Shown: positions 27,578 to 35,917 of the stretch, in pieces | How the letters are laid out: every line of letters begins with the position of its first letter | How positions within the stretch are numbered: the stretch's first letter is position 1 | NCBI GenBank assembly: GCA_012728235.1 | Contig: JAAYFL010000055.1 | Location: forward strand, 80,627 to 144,626 | Direction of reading: 5' to 3' | Origin: Synergistaceae bacterium | Lineage (GTDB): Bacteria; Synergistota; Synergistia; Synergistales; Synergistaceae | Length of the DNA: 64,000 nt | Notes under the pieces: generated by a model | Told to the model about the DNA's origin: nothing | The model's database searches: none | Seen by the model: only the letters and a program-made list of their open reading frames with translations | Position numbers and translations under genes: made by a program

Positions 27578-28540
27578 CTAAAGTAAGGATATTAGATAAT
27601 CTAGAGCAAAGAAACAAGCTAACATCCCTATTATATGTATTATCCAAAACCGTATGACAATCTGCGTTTCCTTCCACCCCAGCAATTCAAAATGATGATG
27701 AATTGGGCTCATTAAAAATATTTTTTTATTGAAACATCTGATGGATATTATTTGAATCGCAACAGACAATATTTCTGTTCCAAACAGGAAACCGAAAGGA
27801 ATTATAACTATAAAAACTCCAGAACAAAGCGATAGAGAAAAAAGGAGGCCTGCTAAAAAATGTGAGCCAACATCCCCCATAAAAACCTCTGCCGGATTAA
27901 AGTTTTGCCAAAGGAATCCCAACAAAATTCCAAAAGTTGTGATTAGAATCCACAATAATACGGGGTCATTACCAAAAAAACCTATTGCACCGGCCAAAGA
28001 AAGCAACATACATCCCGTAGCTAATCCGTCAAGTCCATCTGTAACATTAACCGCATTTTGAAACCCTACTCCAACAAATGTCACAAGCAATACTGAAGGT
28101 ATAGTTGGTAAAACGCGACCAGGCAACAATTCAAGCCCATCAGGCAACACCCATATGACCCAAGGAAGGGTAACTGTTATTTGTAATATTAGTTTTTGTA
28201 TACTTCTTAACCCATCACTTGAGTGTTTAACGTATTTTATCCAATCATCAATAAACCCAACTGAAGCGGACAAAACAGTATAAATCGCTATTTTATAAGT
28301 TATATTGTTCGGCTCTATAGCTTTAATAAAATACAAACATGCAATTGATATTAAGAATATAGGTATAAACACTAAGCCACCCATAGTGGGTGTTCCCAGC
28401 TTAGTCTTTTCGTGCCAAGAGGGTCCATATAATTTAACTTGCTGTTTTATTTTGAGGTGATTCATCTTTGATATCCATATTTTTTGAAAAATAATCTCCG
28501 CCAAGAAACAGGAAAGAAATAATAATAAAAACATCAACAT
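27578..28540 (-). CDS. mraY: Phospho-N-acetylmuramoyl-pentapeptide transferase MraY
   Basis: Polytopic inner-membrane enzyme that loads UDP-MurNAc-pentapeptide onto undecaprenyl phosphate, giving lipid I. About ten hydrophobic segments. Motifs: KLGTPTMGGLVFIP, the Asp pair of SVGFIDDWIKY, NVTDGLDGLATG, VFMGDVGSHFLAGLL, and the C-terminal MSPIHHHFELLGWKE with the histidine triad. The ATG at 28540 has AGAGGG 9 bases upstream; a GTG three codons earlier overlaps the murF stop. Length 320 is typical. Confidence 0.97.
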   Translation of the reverse strand: MLMFLLLFLSCFLAEIIFQKIWISKMNHLKIKQQVKLYGPSWHEKTKLGTPTMGGLVFIPIFLISIACLYFIKAIEPNNITYKIAIYTVLSASVGFIDDWIKYVKHSSDGLRSIQKLILQITVTLPWVIWVLPDGLELLPGRVLPTIPSVLLVTFVGVGFQNAVNVTDGLDGLATGCMLLSLAGAIGFFGNDPVLLWILITTFGILLGFLWQNFNPAEVFMGDVGSHFLAGLLFSLSLCSGVFIVIIPFGFLFGTEILSVAIQIISIRCFNKKIFLMSPIHHHFELLGWKETQIVIRFWIIHIIGMLACFFALDYLISLL

Positions 28541-28545
28541 ACCTA

Positions 28546-29934
28546 TCACCCCTCTAGCTCTTTAACTATTTTTGCTAATCCATAAGAATTTGAACCTTTT
28601 ACCAAAATAAGACCTTGAGATATGTTTAAAAGCTTTACCTGTTCTAACATCTTTTCATATGTTTCAAAACATAGAACATTAGGATTTAAAGTGACATCAA
28701 TTGCACCCCACTCTTTCCCCAACAAAAAAACTTTGTCAAAAGCATCTAATTTTTTTATTATATTATTATGATACTGAACAGATTCTTTACCAAGCTCTTT
28801 CATTCCAGCAAGAACTGCATATGATTTAAACTCGTAATTTTCTCTAAGATTAGCGATATTATCTAGCGCAGCCTCCATTGAACATGGGTTGGCATTGTAC
28901 GATTCATCTATCAGCCAAGTTTCGTCGTTAATTTTATGCAAAACCCCTCTACCTTCAATAGCACGTGATTTCTTTAGTGAATTTCTTAGTTGTTCCTCAC
29001 TGACATCATATAGACTCCCCACTGATACTGCATAGCCTATATTATAAGCATGCTGTAAACCGAAAAGGGACGAAACAAAAGCAAGACTTTTTTCTCCTTC
29101 TAGAAACTCTACATATAATGAGGATAAGCTGTCTTTAAGAACCATTTTAGCTTTCACTATTTTTAGTGATGCATCAGCTGCATATCCCACAGAAATAACA
29201 TTGCCTTCATAACAACTACGTATGTTTTTTTTGAGAAGCTGATTATCTCCATTTATTATTACATTTTTAATATTAGTTGAAGAGCATATTTCGAGTTTTG
29301 CTTTTAGTACTCCCTCTATACTCTCAAGCTCTTCCAAATGTGCGGCCGCAACTGAAGTGATTATCGCCGTATCTGGTGAGAAAAAATCAGCCATTTCTGA
29401 TATTTCCCCCGGTCTATTTGTACCAAATTCAAGTACTAAGATCTCTGTATCAGGAAGCATTGAAAGCACTGTCAGACTAGAACCAATAATTGTATTGAAA
29501 CTCTTTATTGCTCCATGAACCCTATATTTCTCTCGTAGTACGGATACAACCAACTCCCTCGTTGTTGTTTTACCGACACTTCCTGTAATGGCAATAACTT
29601 GAGGAGTCGTTTTTTTAAGATAGGCTTGTGCCAGTGTAGCCAAAGCTTTGTTTGTATCTTCTACAACTATAAATGTAATCTCATTAAAAAATGGCTGATT
29701 TATATCTAGTTTCTCTATTTCTCTTGCATCTATCAGCAACAACTTTGCACCCCTGCTTACAACATCTCTTATAAACATATGGCCATCTACGCAGGATCCC
29801 TTTATAGCAACAAATGCATCATTAGGTTTTATTTCTCGGCTGTCACTTTTCCAAATTCTATTTATTTTAATATCAGGACCGAAAAACACTCCTCCACAAA
29901 TTAACGCTGCTTCGGAAGCTTTTATATAACTCAT
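28546..29934 (-). CDS. murF: UDP-N-acetylmuramoyl-tripeptide--D-alanyl-D-alanine ligase MurF
   Basis: Mur ligase that adds D-Ala-D-Ala to complete the pentapeptide. Visible: SDSREIKPNDAFVAIKG, ATP loop ITGSVGKTTTRELV, LEFGTNRPGEI, the central NGDNQLL, and C-terminal IDESYNANPCSMEAAL and AVLAGMKELG. The ATG at 29934 overlaps the murE stop as ATGA and has AGAGGTG upstream; the longer frame to 29964 is not needed. Length 462 is normal. Confidence 0.97.
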   Translation of the reverse strand: MSYIKASEAALICGGVFFGPDIKINRIWKSDSREIKPNDAFVAIKGSCVDGHMFIRDVVSRGAKLLLIDAREIEKLDINQPFFNEITFIVVEDTNKALATLAQAYLKKTTPQVIAITGSVGKTTTRELVVSVLREKYRVHGAIKSFNTIIGSSLTVLSMLPDTEILVLEFGTNRPGEISEMADFFSPDTAIITSVAAAHLEELESIEGVLKAKLEICSSTNIKNVIINGDNQLLKKNIRSCYEGNVISVGYAADASLKIVKAKMVLKDSLSSLYVEFLEGEKSLAFVSSLFGLQHAYNIGYAVSVGSLYDVSEEQLRNSLKKSRAIEGRGVLHKINDETWLIDESYNANPCSMEAALDNIANLRENYEFKSYAVLAGMKELGKESVQYHNNIIKKLDAFDKVFLLGKEWGAIDVTLNPNVLCFETYEKMLEQVKLLNISQGLILVKGSNSYGLAKIVKELEG

Positions 29935-31436
29935 AAGTGCACCTCTACCTTGTTTTTCAAACACCAGTTAAATAGAACGTCCTTGTCTAATAGTGGAACC
30001 GGCCCTTCCTTACGGATTTGATAACGCTCGGGACCTCTGCCGGCAAGCAATAAAATATCATTTTCCGTCAATCTCTTTAAACCACTTTCTATTGCCTCTT
30101 TTCTGTCAACAGACAAATCATAATTACTGTTATATTTTTTTACTCCCTTTTCAATTTCAGAAATGATACATTCAGGATCTTCACTTCTCGGGTTATCCGA
30201 AGTAATGATAAGTTTATCTGCTAATTTCCCGGCAACTTCTCCCATTATAGGTCTTTTATCCCTATCTCTATCTCCTCCTGCACCAAATACTATATGCAGT
30301 TCTCCTTTGCATACTAATCTTAGAGTTGATAAAACCTTCTCTAAACTATCCGGACTATGAGCAAAGTCAATCACGCAGGCACCCTTATTCTTCAACTTAT
30401 ACCTTTCCAATCTACCCGGAATCTGTTCGATTTTTGAAAGCCCCTCAAGTGCAGAGACAAGTCTCACATTTAATGTCGAGGCAATCGCCAAAGCTTCAAG
30501 AGCATTGTGCACGTTATAATCTCCTAAAATTGGAAGTTTAAGTGAAAGATTTTTTTTGCTGCCTTTGACTTTAATTTTAACCTTCATCCCATCAATAGAC
30601 ATTTCTTCGATAAAAGCGTAAAAATCAACATTCTTTTCTTTTGTGCCAAAAGTAACAACATGGGTTCCATATTCATTAATTAATCTTTTGCCATATTGGT
30701 CATCGATGTTAATTATGGATTTCCAATCTTTTTTTACATAGCAATCAAAGAGTTTTTTCTTAGCTAAAAAATACTGCTCCATATTTTTATGGTAATCCAG
30801 GTGATCTTCTGTTAAATTACTAAATCCTATCCTATCGAAGTACGTTCCCTCAATTCTTCCCTGTTCTATGGCATGTGAAGAAGCCTCCATAATGCAAACA
30901 TCACAATTATTTTCTGCCATTCTTGACAGCCAATATTGCAAATCAGAACCTTCAGGCGTAGTATGGATGGCTTCCACTGTATTCTCACCATCATCATAAT
31001 ATACCGTTCCAAGCGATCCTGTTTTTATTCCGTTATTTTCTAGAATGGATTTAAGCATGAAGGCTGTGGTTGTTTTGCCATTGGTGCCAGTTAATCCAAC
31101 CATTGTTAATTTTCTTGTGGGATGTCCATACAACAAGGATGCGACTCTCCCCATATTCCTTCTTATATCTTCACAAATTATCTGAGGAACATCTAAGTCT
31201 AGACGTTTTTCACAAAGAAAAGCTTTAGCACCGGAGATCATTGCTGTACGAGCAAAATCATGACCATCAAAATTTTCGCCTTTTACGCAAGCGAACATAT
31301 CTCCTTCTTGTACATTCCTACTGTCAGAGACGATTCTTTTTATCTCAACATCTTCACAATGAGCATAACTGGGTGGGTATAAGTTTATACTTAATGAATT
31401 TTCATCGATTAAGCATAGGAGCTCTTTTAAATTCAT
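29931..31436 (-). CDS. murE: UDP-N-acetylmuramoyl-tripeptide synthetase MurE (meso-DAP type)
   Basis: Mur ligase that adds the third stem-peptide residue. Visible: VSDSRNVQEGDMFACVKG, ATP loop GLTGTNGKTTTAFML, EASSHAIEQGR, NLTEDHLDYH, VIDFAHSPDSL and the C-terminal TSDNPRSEDP. The DNPR motif is the known signature of enzymes selecting meso-diaminopimelate, whereas lysine enzymes differ there, so this cell wall probably contains meso-DAP. AAGGGGGGAG lies before the ATG. It follows ftsI by 24 bases and overlaps murF. Confidence 0.97.
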   Translation of the reverse strand: MNLKELLCLIDENSLSINLYPPSYAHCEDVEIKRIVSDSRNVQEGDMFACVKGENFDGHDFARTAMISGAKAFLCEKRLDLDVPQIICEDIRRNMGRVASLLYGHPTRKLTMVGLTGTNGKTTTAFMLKSILENNGIKTGSLGTVYYDDGENTVEAIHTTPEGSDLQYWLSRMAENNCDVCIMEASSHAIEQGRIEGTYFDRIGFSNLTEDHLDYHKNMEQYFLAKKKLFDCYVKKDWKSIINIDDQYGKRLINEYGTHVVTFGTKEKNVDFYAFIEEMSIDGMKVKIKVKGSKKNLSLKLPILGDYNVHNALEALAIASTLNVRLVSALEGLSKIEQIPGRLERYKLKNKGACVIDFAHSPDSLEKVLSTLRLVCKGELHIVFGAGGDRDRDKRPIMGEVAGKLADKLIITSDNPRSEDPECIISEIEKGVKKYNSNYDLSVDRKEAIESGLKRLTENDILLLAGRGPERYQIRKEGPVPLLDKDVLFNWCLKNKVEVHL

Positions 31437-31460
31437 TTTATACTCCCCCCTTGTTATTAT

Positions 31461-33149
31461 TTATAGTGAAGGCATTAGTTGTATAACATCTTCTGCTATT
31501 GATTTAAAGACAGGAGCAGCTATCTGTCCTCCGTAAAACTTACTACCTTTAGGTTCGCCCAATGTGATTAACATTACATATTTAGGTTTGTCAGCAGGCC
31601 AAAAACCAACAAAAGAGGCAACTCGAAGTCCTTTGACATACTCTCCTGAAGAAGCGACTTGCGCTGTTCCTGTCTTACCAGCTATGGATACAAGATCAGA
31701 CTTAGCCAATAATCCTCCGCCTTCATCTACAACTTTTTTCATTGCGGCACATAAAAAATCAGCTGTTTTCTTCGACACAGATTGATAGCGAGTTTTCCTG
31801 GCACCTTTATGTATAACCACTCCGTGGCTATCTTTTACCTCTGAGATAATATAAGGTTTTAAAAGATATCCGCCATTCACTATGCTTGCAACAGCCATAA
31901 CTTCCTGTAATGGCGTCACTGCTATCCCTTGACCTATAAATACATTTGCGGCCGAACTGCCAAGCCACTCTTCTGGCTGTCTGATAAGTCCATTTTCTTC
32001 TCCGCTCATCTCAATTCCTGTTTTTTCTCCAAAACCAAACTGTTTAAGCATTCCATATGCTTTATGTCTTGGGACACTTCCAGACATTATTGACATGGCG
32101 ATATTACACGAATTCATTAAAACTTGAGTGAGATTTTGAACACCATGCGCTTTCCTATTTACATCGTTAATAACTGTATCTGCTATGACAATACTTCCGT
32201 TACAACGATATCTGCTACTTTGGTCAGCAGTACCACAATCCATTGCTATAGACATAGTTATAGGCTTGAAAATTGAACCAGGTTCATAAACTCTCCCGAT
32301 TACATTGTTTCTGGTAGCCTCTTTGTTGTCTAATAATAAACCTCTATTATTTGCATCAAGAGTTGGGTAACTAGCTAGTGCTATAACCTCGCCCGACCAA
32401 GGATCAACACAGACTGCTGCACCCCAAGAAGCCTTAACTCCCTTAGCCGCTTCATCAAGTCGCCATTCTACAATTTGTTGTATCTTTGAATCTATAGTAA
32501 GTTTTATTGACCCACAAGTATCTTTTGTCTCTTGATTCTCCCCCACTACACCCTTCAGGCCTCCCTGAGAACCTCTGGTTAAGAATCGTGTCCTTGGCGG
32601 AGAGAATAGAATGTGATTCCAAGCTAATTCTACTCCCGCTTGTCCATAATCATCTATGTCACAAAATCCTAATATGTGGAATGCTAAAGGGCCGTGGGGA
32701 TACACTCTTTTTTTCTCAGTAAGAGTGTAAAGACCCGGAATTTTCTTGTTAGCCAACTCACTCTTCTCTGACAGCAACACATTTCTTGCTACCCAATGAA
32801 ATCTCCCGTTTAATGGTTTAGAGAATTTTTTTGAAACTTCCTTACCAAAAGAAGATTCTAAAACATCTGCACTCTTGGGATTCCAAAACTTTGGATCTAT
32901 AAAAAAACTCGTGGCCGGTATTGAGACCGCAAGAGGAACATTATTTCTGTCTGTAATTTCACCTCTTGAGGCACTCACCGCCACGTTAGCCCAATACTGT
33001 TTTTGGGACTGATTGACAATTCTTTTATCTGGTTTAAGTTGAATCCAAGCTGTCGCCACAGCAAGCAATGCTATTACAAAGTAAACCAAAAACCATACAA
33101 GCTTCGAACGCTTACACTGTTCAGGCTGATCAACTCTAGTTTTTGGCAT
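31461..33149 (-). CDS. ftsI: Division-specific class B penicillin-binding protein (FtsI/PBP3)
   Basis: Bitopic septal transpeptidase that crosslinks the glycan made by FtsW. One N-terminal membrane segment (LVWFLVYFVIALLAVATAW, about residues 18-37), a dimerisation/pedestal domain with RGEITDRNNVPLAVS, then the transpeptidase domain with SxxK in EPGSIFKPITM, SxN as MNSCNIAMS, and KTG in IAGKTGTAQVA. Length 562 is typical. The ATG at 33149 overlaps the end of ftsL. No C-terminal PASTA domain is seen, so it belongs to the FtsI rather than the sporulation-type SpoVD group. Confidence 0.95.
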   Translation of the reverse strand: MPKTRVDQPEQCKRSKLVWFLVYFVIALLAVATAWIQLKPDKRIVNQSQKQYWANVAVSASRGEITDRNNVPLAVSIPATSFFIDPKFWNPKSADVLESSFGKEVSKKFSKPLNGRFHWVARNVLLSEKSELANKKIPGLYTLTEKKRVYPHGPLAFHILGFCDIDDYGQAGVELAWNHILFSPPRTRFLTRGSQGGLKGVVGENQETKDTCGSIKLTIDSKIQQIVEWRLDEAAKGVKASWGAAVCVDPWSGEVIALASYPTLDANNRGLLLDNKEATRNNVIGRVYEPGSIFKPITMSIAMDCGTADQSSRYRCNGSIVIADTVINDVNRKAHGVQNLTQVLMNSCNIAMSIMSGSVPRHKAYGMLKQFGFGEKTGIEMSGEENGLIRQPEEWLGSSAANVFIGQGIAVTPLQEVMAVASIVNGGYLLKPYIISEVKDSHGVVIHKGARKTRYQSVSKKTADFLCAAMKKVVDEGGGLLAKSDLVSIAGKTGTAQVASSGEYVKGLRVASFVGFWPADKPKYVMLITLGEPKGSKFYGGQIAAPVFKSIAEDVIQLMPSL

Positions 33150-33534
33150 GCGCACTCTTTACGAAGGGATTTAGCCTTTCTATTAATCCTTCTTCTCTTA
33201 CTACATTTGTTTTCGCACTAGCTACGGCTACCACATTCATGTCTATTTGTACTATTTGAGGATTCTCTCCATTTACCATGCCCAATTTTTCTCTGGCATA
33301 GCTATAAATCCTTGCCGGTGCTAATAGTTCGGCGTGCACTTGAGATAATTTTTGGTTTTTCTCCTGACATCTCTCAATGCTTGCAACAGTTTCTGAGATT
33401 CTATGATCAATATACAATCCATAGAGTCTGAGAGAGCCCAAGCAAATAGCAGAAACAAACACAAAGAAAAGACTTAAAAACAACAACTTAGAATGGGCTT
33501 CTTCATTAGTCTGTCGGTATTCTCTGTAGTACAT
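33136..33534 (-). CDS. ftsL: FtsL-like septum protein
   Basis: Small bitopic protein: a polar cytoplasmic head (YYREYRQTNEEAHSK), one membrane segment (LLFLSLFFVFVSAICLGSL, about residues 17-36), then a periplasmic coiled coil (VASIERCQEKNQKLSQVHAEL) and the FtsL-like PARIYSYAREKLGM stretch. FtsL links FtsI/FtsW to FtsQ and FtsB. The position between rsmH and ftsI is the canonical ftsL slot. The ATG at 33534 has GGTGGAG 6 bases upstream; the longer frame to 33615 would overlap rsmH by 110 bases. Identity rests on topology, size and place, since FtsL sequences are poorly conserved. Confidence 0.85.
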   Translation of the reverse strand: MYYREYRQTNEEAHSKLLFLSLFFVFVSAICLGSLRLYGLYIDHRISETVASIERCQEKNQKLSQVHAELLAPARIYSYAREKLGMVNGENPQIVQIDMNVVAVASAKTNVVREEGLIERLNPFVKSAHAKN

Positions 33535-34459
33535 TGTGAGCTCCACCTTTCTCCGCAAATTTTTTAAATATGCGTAATTTTGCACTCCTAGACTTATAAT
33601 TTTGTTCAATCTCACTTTCAGTAGGCTTTATAACTTTTCTTGGCTCCTGCTTGCCTATACAGTCCTCTTCCCACTTCTTGAATCTGTGCTTAACCATTCT
33701 GTCTTCCAATGAATGATAAGAAATTACTAATATTTTCCCTTCCGGTGCTAATATTTTTAGTACTCCGTCTAAAGCTTCGTCCAAAGCTTTTATCTCGTCA
33801 TTGACTACGATACGTAGTGCTTGAAAAATCTTTCTAGCAGGATGCCCTCCCATTTTTCTTTGTACTGGTGCTGGCAAAATTTCACGTATTAATTCAACAA
33901 GATCCCCTGTTGTTTCAAGTACTCCTCCACTTTCTCTGTGTCTTACTATCCCTCTTGCGATATGATATGCATTCGGGTCTTCCCCGTATAATCTGAAAAT
34001 TTTGGTTAACTCGCCTATTGACCACTCATTTAATATTTTCCCCGCACTTGGAGAAGCTTCGCTCTTGTTTTCACTGTTCATTTTCATACTTAGCGGTCCA
34101 TCATTTTGAAAAGAAAAACCTCTCTCTGCATTTGTTAACTGAATGTTTGAAACACCTAAATCAAAAAGCACTGCGTTCGCGCCATTCCAACCTTTTCTTT
34201 CAGCTAACTTTTCAATATTGCGGAAGTTGTCTGCTATTATTTCAAAACGACCTGTAAAGGGTAACAATCTTTCTGCTGCAATCTCTCTTGCATACGAATC
34301 TTGATCAAATCCAATAATTGTTGCTTTTTTACATTTCTTCAAAATTTCTATTGAATGTCCTGCTAATCCCAGTGTTGCATCTACAAAAACTCCTACCGAA
34401 TCAGACGGCTCTAAAGCAGACAGAACTTCGTTAAGCATTACAGGAACATGTTCGTTCAT
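33506..34459 (-). CDS. rsmH: 16S rRNA (cytosine-1402-N4)-methyltransferase RsmH
   Basis: SAM-dependent methyltransferase modifying C1402 in the ribosomal P-site region. Visible: HVPVMLNEVLSAL, the SAM loop FVDATLGLAGHSIEIL, IIGFDQDSYAREIA, NAVLFDLGVSNIQL and the C-terminal GHPARKIFQALRIVVNDE and ISYHSLEDRMVKHRF. The 317-residue length is normal. It is the second gene of the cluster, two bases after mraZ, as in most bacteria. Confidence 0.97.
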   Translation of the reverse strand: MNEHVPVMLNEVLSALEPSDSVGVFVDATLGLAGHSIEILKKCKKATIIGFDQDSYAREIAAERLLPFTGRFEIIADNFRNIEKLAERKGWNGANAVLFDLGVSNIQLTNAERGFSFQNDGPLSMKMNSENKSEASPSAGKILNEWSIGELTKIFRLYGEDPNAYHIARGIVRHRESGGVLETTGDLVELIREILPAPVQRKMGGHPARKIFQALRIVVNDEIKALDEALDGVLKILAPEGKILVISYHSLEDRMVKHRFKKWEEDCIGKQEPRKVIKPTESEIEQNYKSRSAKLRIFKKFAEKGGAHNVLQRIPTD

Positions 34460-34461
34460 AA

Positions 34462-34881
34462 TTATTCCAGCTCTTCGGCCATGTCACTAAAATCAAATAA
34501 AACTTCTTTTCTATGCTCTTCCCATTTCTTTGTATCCCAAATTTCTATGTGGTCTTCTGCGCCTATAAACGTTATCTCTTGATCTGCATTAGCATATTCA
34601 CGTAAAAGTAGGGGCAATAATATCCTTCCCGAAGCATCAATTTCCTGTTCTGTTGCCATTGATAAGAGCACTCTACGGAAATCACGCGTTTTTTTCTTAA
34701 AAGAGGACAAATCTTTTAATTTAAATAGCAACTCTTCCCAACGAGACAAAGGGTATAAAGCTATACAACGATCGATGCCTATAGTTGCAACGACAGAATT
34801 ACCCAGCTCTCCTCTGAAACGTGCTGGAAGAACCGTTCTGCCCTTACTATCAACTTTGTGGTTATAGCTTCCCACTAGCAT
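34462..34881 (-). CDS. mraZ: Transcriptional regulator MraZ
   Basis: Double-AbrB-like DNA-binding protein that represses its own cell-division operon. Each half carries the family DSKGR-type motif: SYNHKVDSKGRTVLPARFR near the N-terminus and EQEIDASGRILLPLLLREY in the second half. The ATG at 34881 gives the family-typical start MLVGSYNH; the longer GTG start at 34896 has no advantage. Three to four direct repeats matching known MraZ operators lie just upstream at 34891-34926, so autoregulation of the whole mraZ-ftsZ cluster is likely. Confidence 0.95.
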   Translation of the reverse strand: MLVGSYNHKVDSKGRTVLPARFRGELGNSVVATIGIDRCIALYPLSRWEELLFKLKDLSSFKKKTRDFRRVLLSMATEQEIDASGRILLPLLLREYANADQEITFIGAEDHIEIWDTKKWEEHRKEVLFDFSDMAEELE

Positions 34882-34890
34882 CACATTTTC

Positions 34891-34926
34891 GCCCACTTTC
34901 TACCACTTAGTCCCACTTTGCACCAC
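34891..34926 (-). promoter_or_regulatory. MraZ operator: direct repeats at 10-base spacing
   Basis: On the minus strand the 10-base units TGGTGCAAAG, TGGGACTAAG, TGGTAGAAAG and TGGGCGAAAA follow each other exactly. Seen as AAAGTGG-type boxes they match the TGGG/AAAGTGG direct repeats known to bind MraZ in Escherichia coli and mycoplasmas. They begin at the -10 hexamer and run over the expected transcription start, which fits repression. Confidence 0.85.
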
Positions 34927-34953
34927 AGTATATCCTTGATGCAAACAAATCAA
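34927..34953 (-). promoter_or_regulatory. Promoter of the mraZ (division and cell-wall) operon
   Basis: Minus-strand -10 TATACT (34927-34932) with TTGATT (34948-34953) 15 bases upstream, or TGTTGA with 17-base spacing. It is directly followed by the MraZ repeats. Confidence 0.65.
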
Positions 34954-35115
34954 CACCTTACTTTTTATTGCTTTGAAATTTAATAGGACTTTATGCTCAT
35001 TATGATGAAGAAGTCGGCTATAAGTAACTTTTTTATAACTTTAATTGCTATTGATAACTATTTGTATGTATACAAAATAAACATAGATTCCTTATTTTTT
35101 AAAGTTTATTTACAA

Positions 35116-35153
35116 AAAACAAGTGTGGTGACATTTGTCACCACACTTGTTTT
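35116..35153 (-). terminator. Terminator after RNase P RNA
   Basis: A 17-base perfect stem (35116-35132 with 35137-35153) with an ATTT loop. The minus strand ends the stem in GTTTT and continues T-rich (TTGTAAATAAAC), just beyond the rnpB 3' end. Confidence 0.8.
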
Positions 35154-35497
35154 AGGAGCGGTCAATAAGCCGGGTTCTGTAGGTTATACCTTCCAGCCAT
35201 TTATCTAATCTTATTTTTACAAATAAGAATGAGCGGTTGTACCCGGAAGTCAGCGGGCCGCTTCAGCCTTCCCTATTCAACCTTGCTCCGGATGGGGTTT
35301 ACCAAGCACGAATGTTACCACTCGTCTGGTGAGCTCTTACCTCACCTTTTCACCCTTGCCTTATTCAGGCGGTTTTCTTTTCTGTGGCACTTTCCCGAAG
35401 TTCACACTCGCCGGAATTTCTCCGGCATCCTGCCCTTTGGAGCCCGGACTTTCCTCCCGTGTAAAAACACCAGCGGCTGGATCTCGCACTCCCGATA
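35153..35497 (-). ncRNA. rnpB: RNase P RNA
   Basis: Catalytic RNA of ribonuclease P, which matures tRNA 5' ends. On the minus strand the conserved P4 5' strand GAGGAAAGTCCGGGCTCC appears near the 5' end, and ACAGAACCCGGCTTAT, its universally conserved 3' counterpart, near the 3' end. GGGAGTG at about 35495 pairs with the terminal CCGCTCCT to form P1. The internal GGTAACATTCGTGCTTGGTAA-like region (GGTAA motifs) and the GGCCCGC segment fit a class A fold. The ends are set from P1 and could be off by a few bases. An extended -10 promoter and a terminator frame it. Confidence 0.93.
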
Positions 35498-35501
35498 AAA
35501 T

Positions 35502-35510
35502 TATAACACA
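35502..35510 (-). promoter_or_regulatory. Extended -10 promoter of rnpB
   Basis: On the minus strand TGTTATAAT (an extended -10) lies seven bases before the predicted RNA 5' end at about 35495. No good -35 hexamer is seen at 16-18 bases. Confidence 0.6.
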
Positions 35511-35611
35511 GCAGATGAAATGAGATCGTACAATCCTTTGCTTTGCGACTCCAGTTCCAGAATAGATTTATTTGTACTTATCTCTATTTAATTAATAACT
35601 CTTATAATAAA

Positions 35612-35651
35612 AACAAAAAAAGCAAGTTCGTAGAAAACTCTTCAAACTCGC
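35612..35651 (-). terminator. Terminator beyond the tRNA-Gly-like remnant
   Basis: On the minus strand GCGAGTTTG pairs with CGAACTTGC (two G-U pairs), followed by seven T and a further T-rich tract. It sits 15 bases past the 3' end of the tRNA remnant and separates that region from rnpB. Confidence 0.7.
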
Positions 35652-35666
35652 TATATTTATATTCCC

Positions 35667-35716
35667 TGGAGAGGGGAACGGAATTCGAACCCGCGATCCC
35701 AACCTTGGTATGGTTT
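35667..35716 (-). pseudogene. tRNA-Gly-like 3' half (remnant or attachment-site copy)
   Basis: The minus strand holds an anticodon arm (AACC, loop ATACCAA, GGTTG), a variable region, a T-arm GCGGGTTCGAATTCCGT, a 3' acceptor strand TCCCCTC and TCCA. It aligns with the 3' half of the intact tRNA-Gly at 38330-38404 with few differences up to the acceptor stem. No D-arm or 5' acceptor strand (expected GAGGGGA) can be found upstream, so it cannot form a tRNA. It is either a decayed second tRNA-Gly or the displaced 3' end left by an element that integrated in tRNA-Gly. Confidence 0.75.
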
Positions 35717-35917
35717 CATTGCTGTAAATGTTTTTCTCAGAACGAAAAACGGACAAGTTTGCAGCCGCTTTGGGCACCTGTAGCACTCACTCCACCTTGC
35801 TCCATTTTTGTAAAACCTGCAGGTCTGACCTAGGCTACTCTTCTTCGGCGCTTGCTCGCATTCGTCATCCCCGGGCGCGGGAAAAATCCGAAAATTGTGT
35901 CGTGACTTGGGGGCGCT

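Noticed and set aside
35229..35523. Plus-strand frames of 64-89 codons
   Set aside because: They are antisense to RNase P RNA, whose conserved core is clear on the minus strand.
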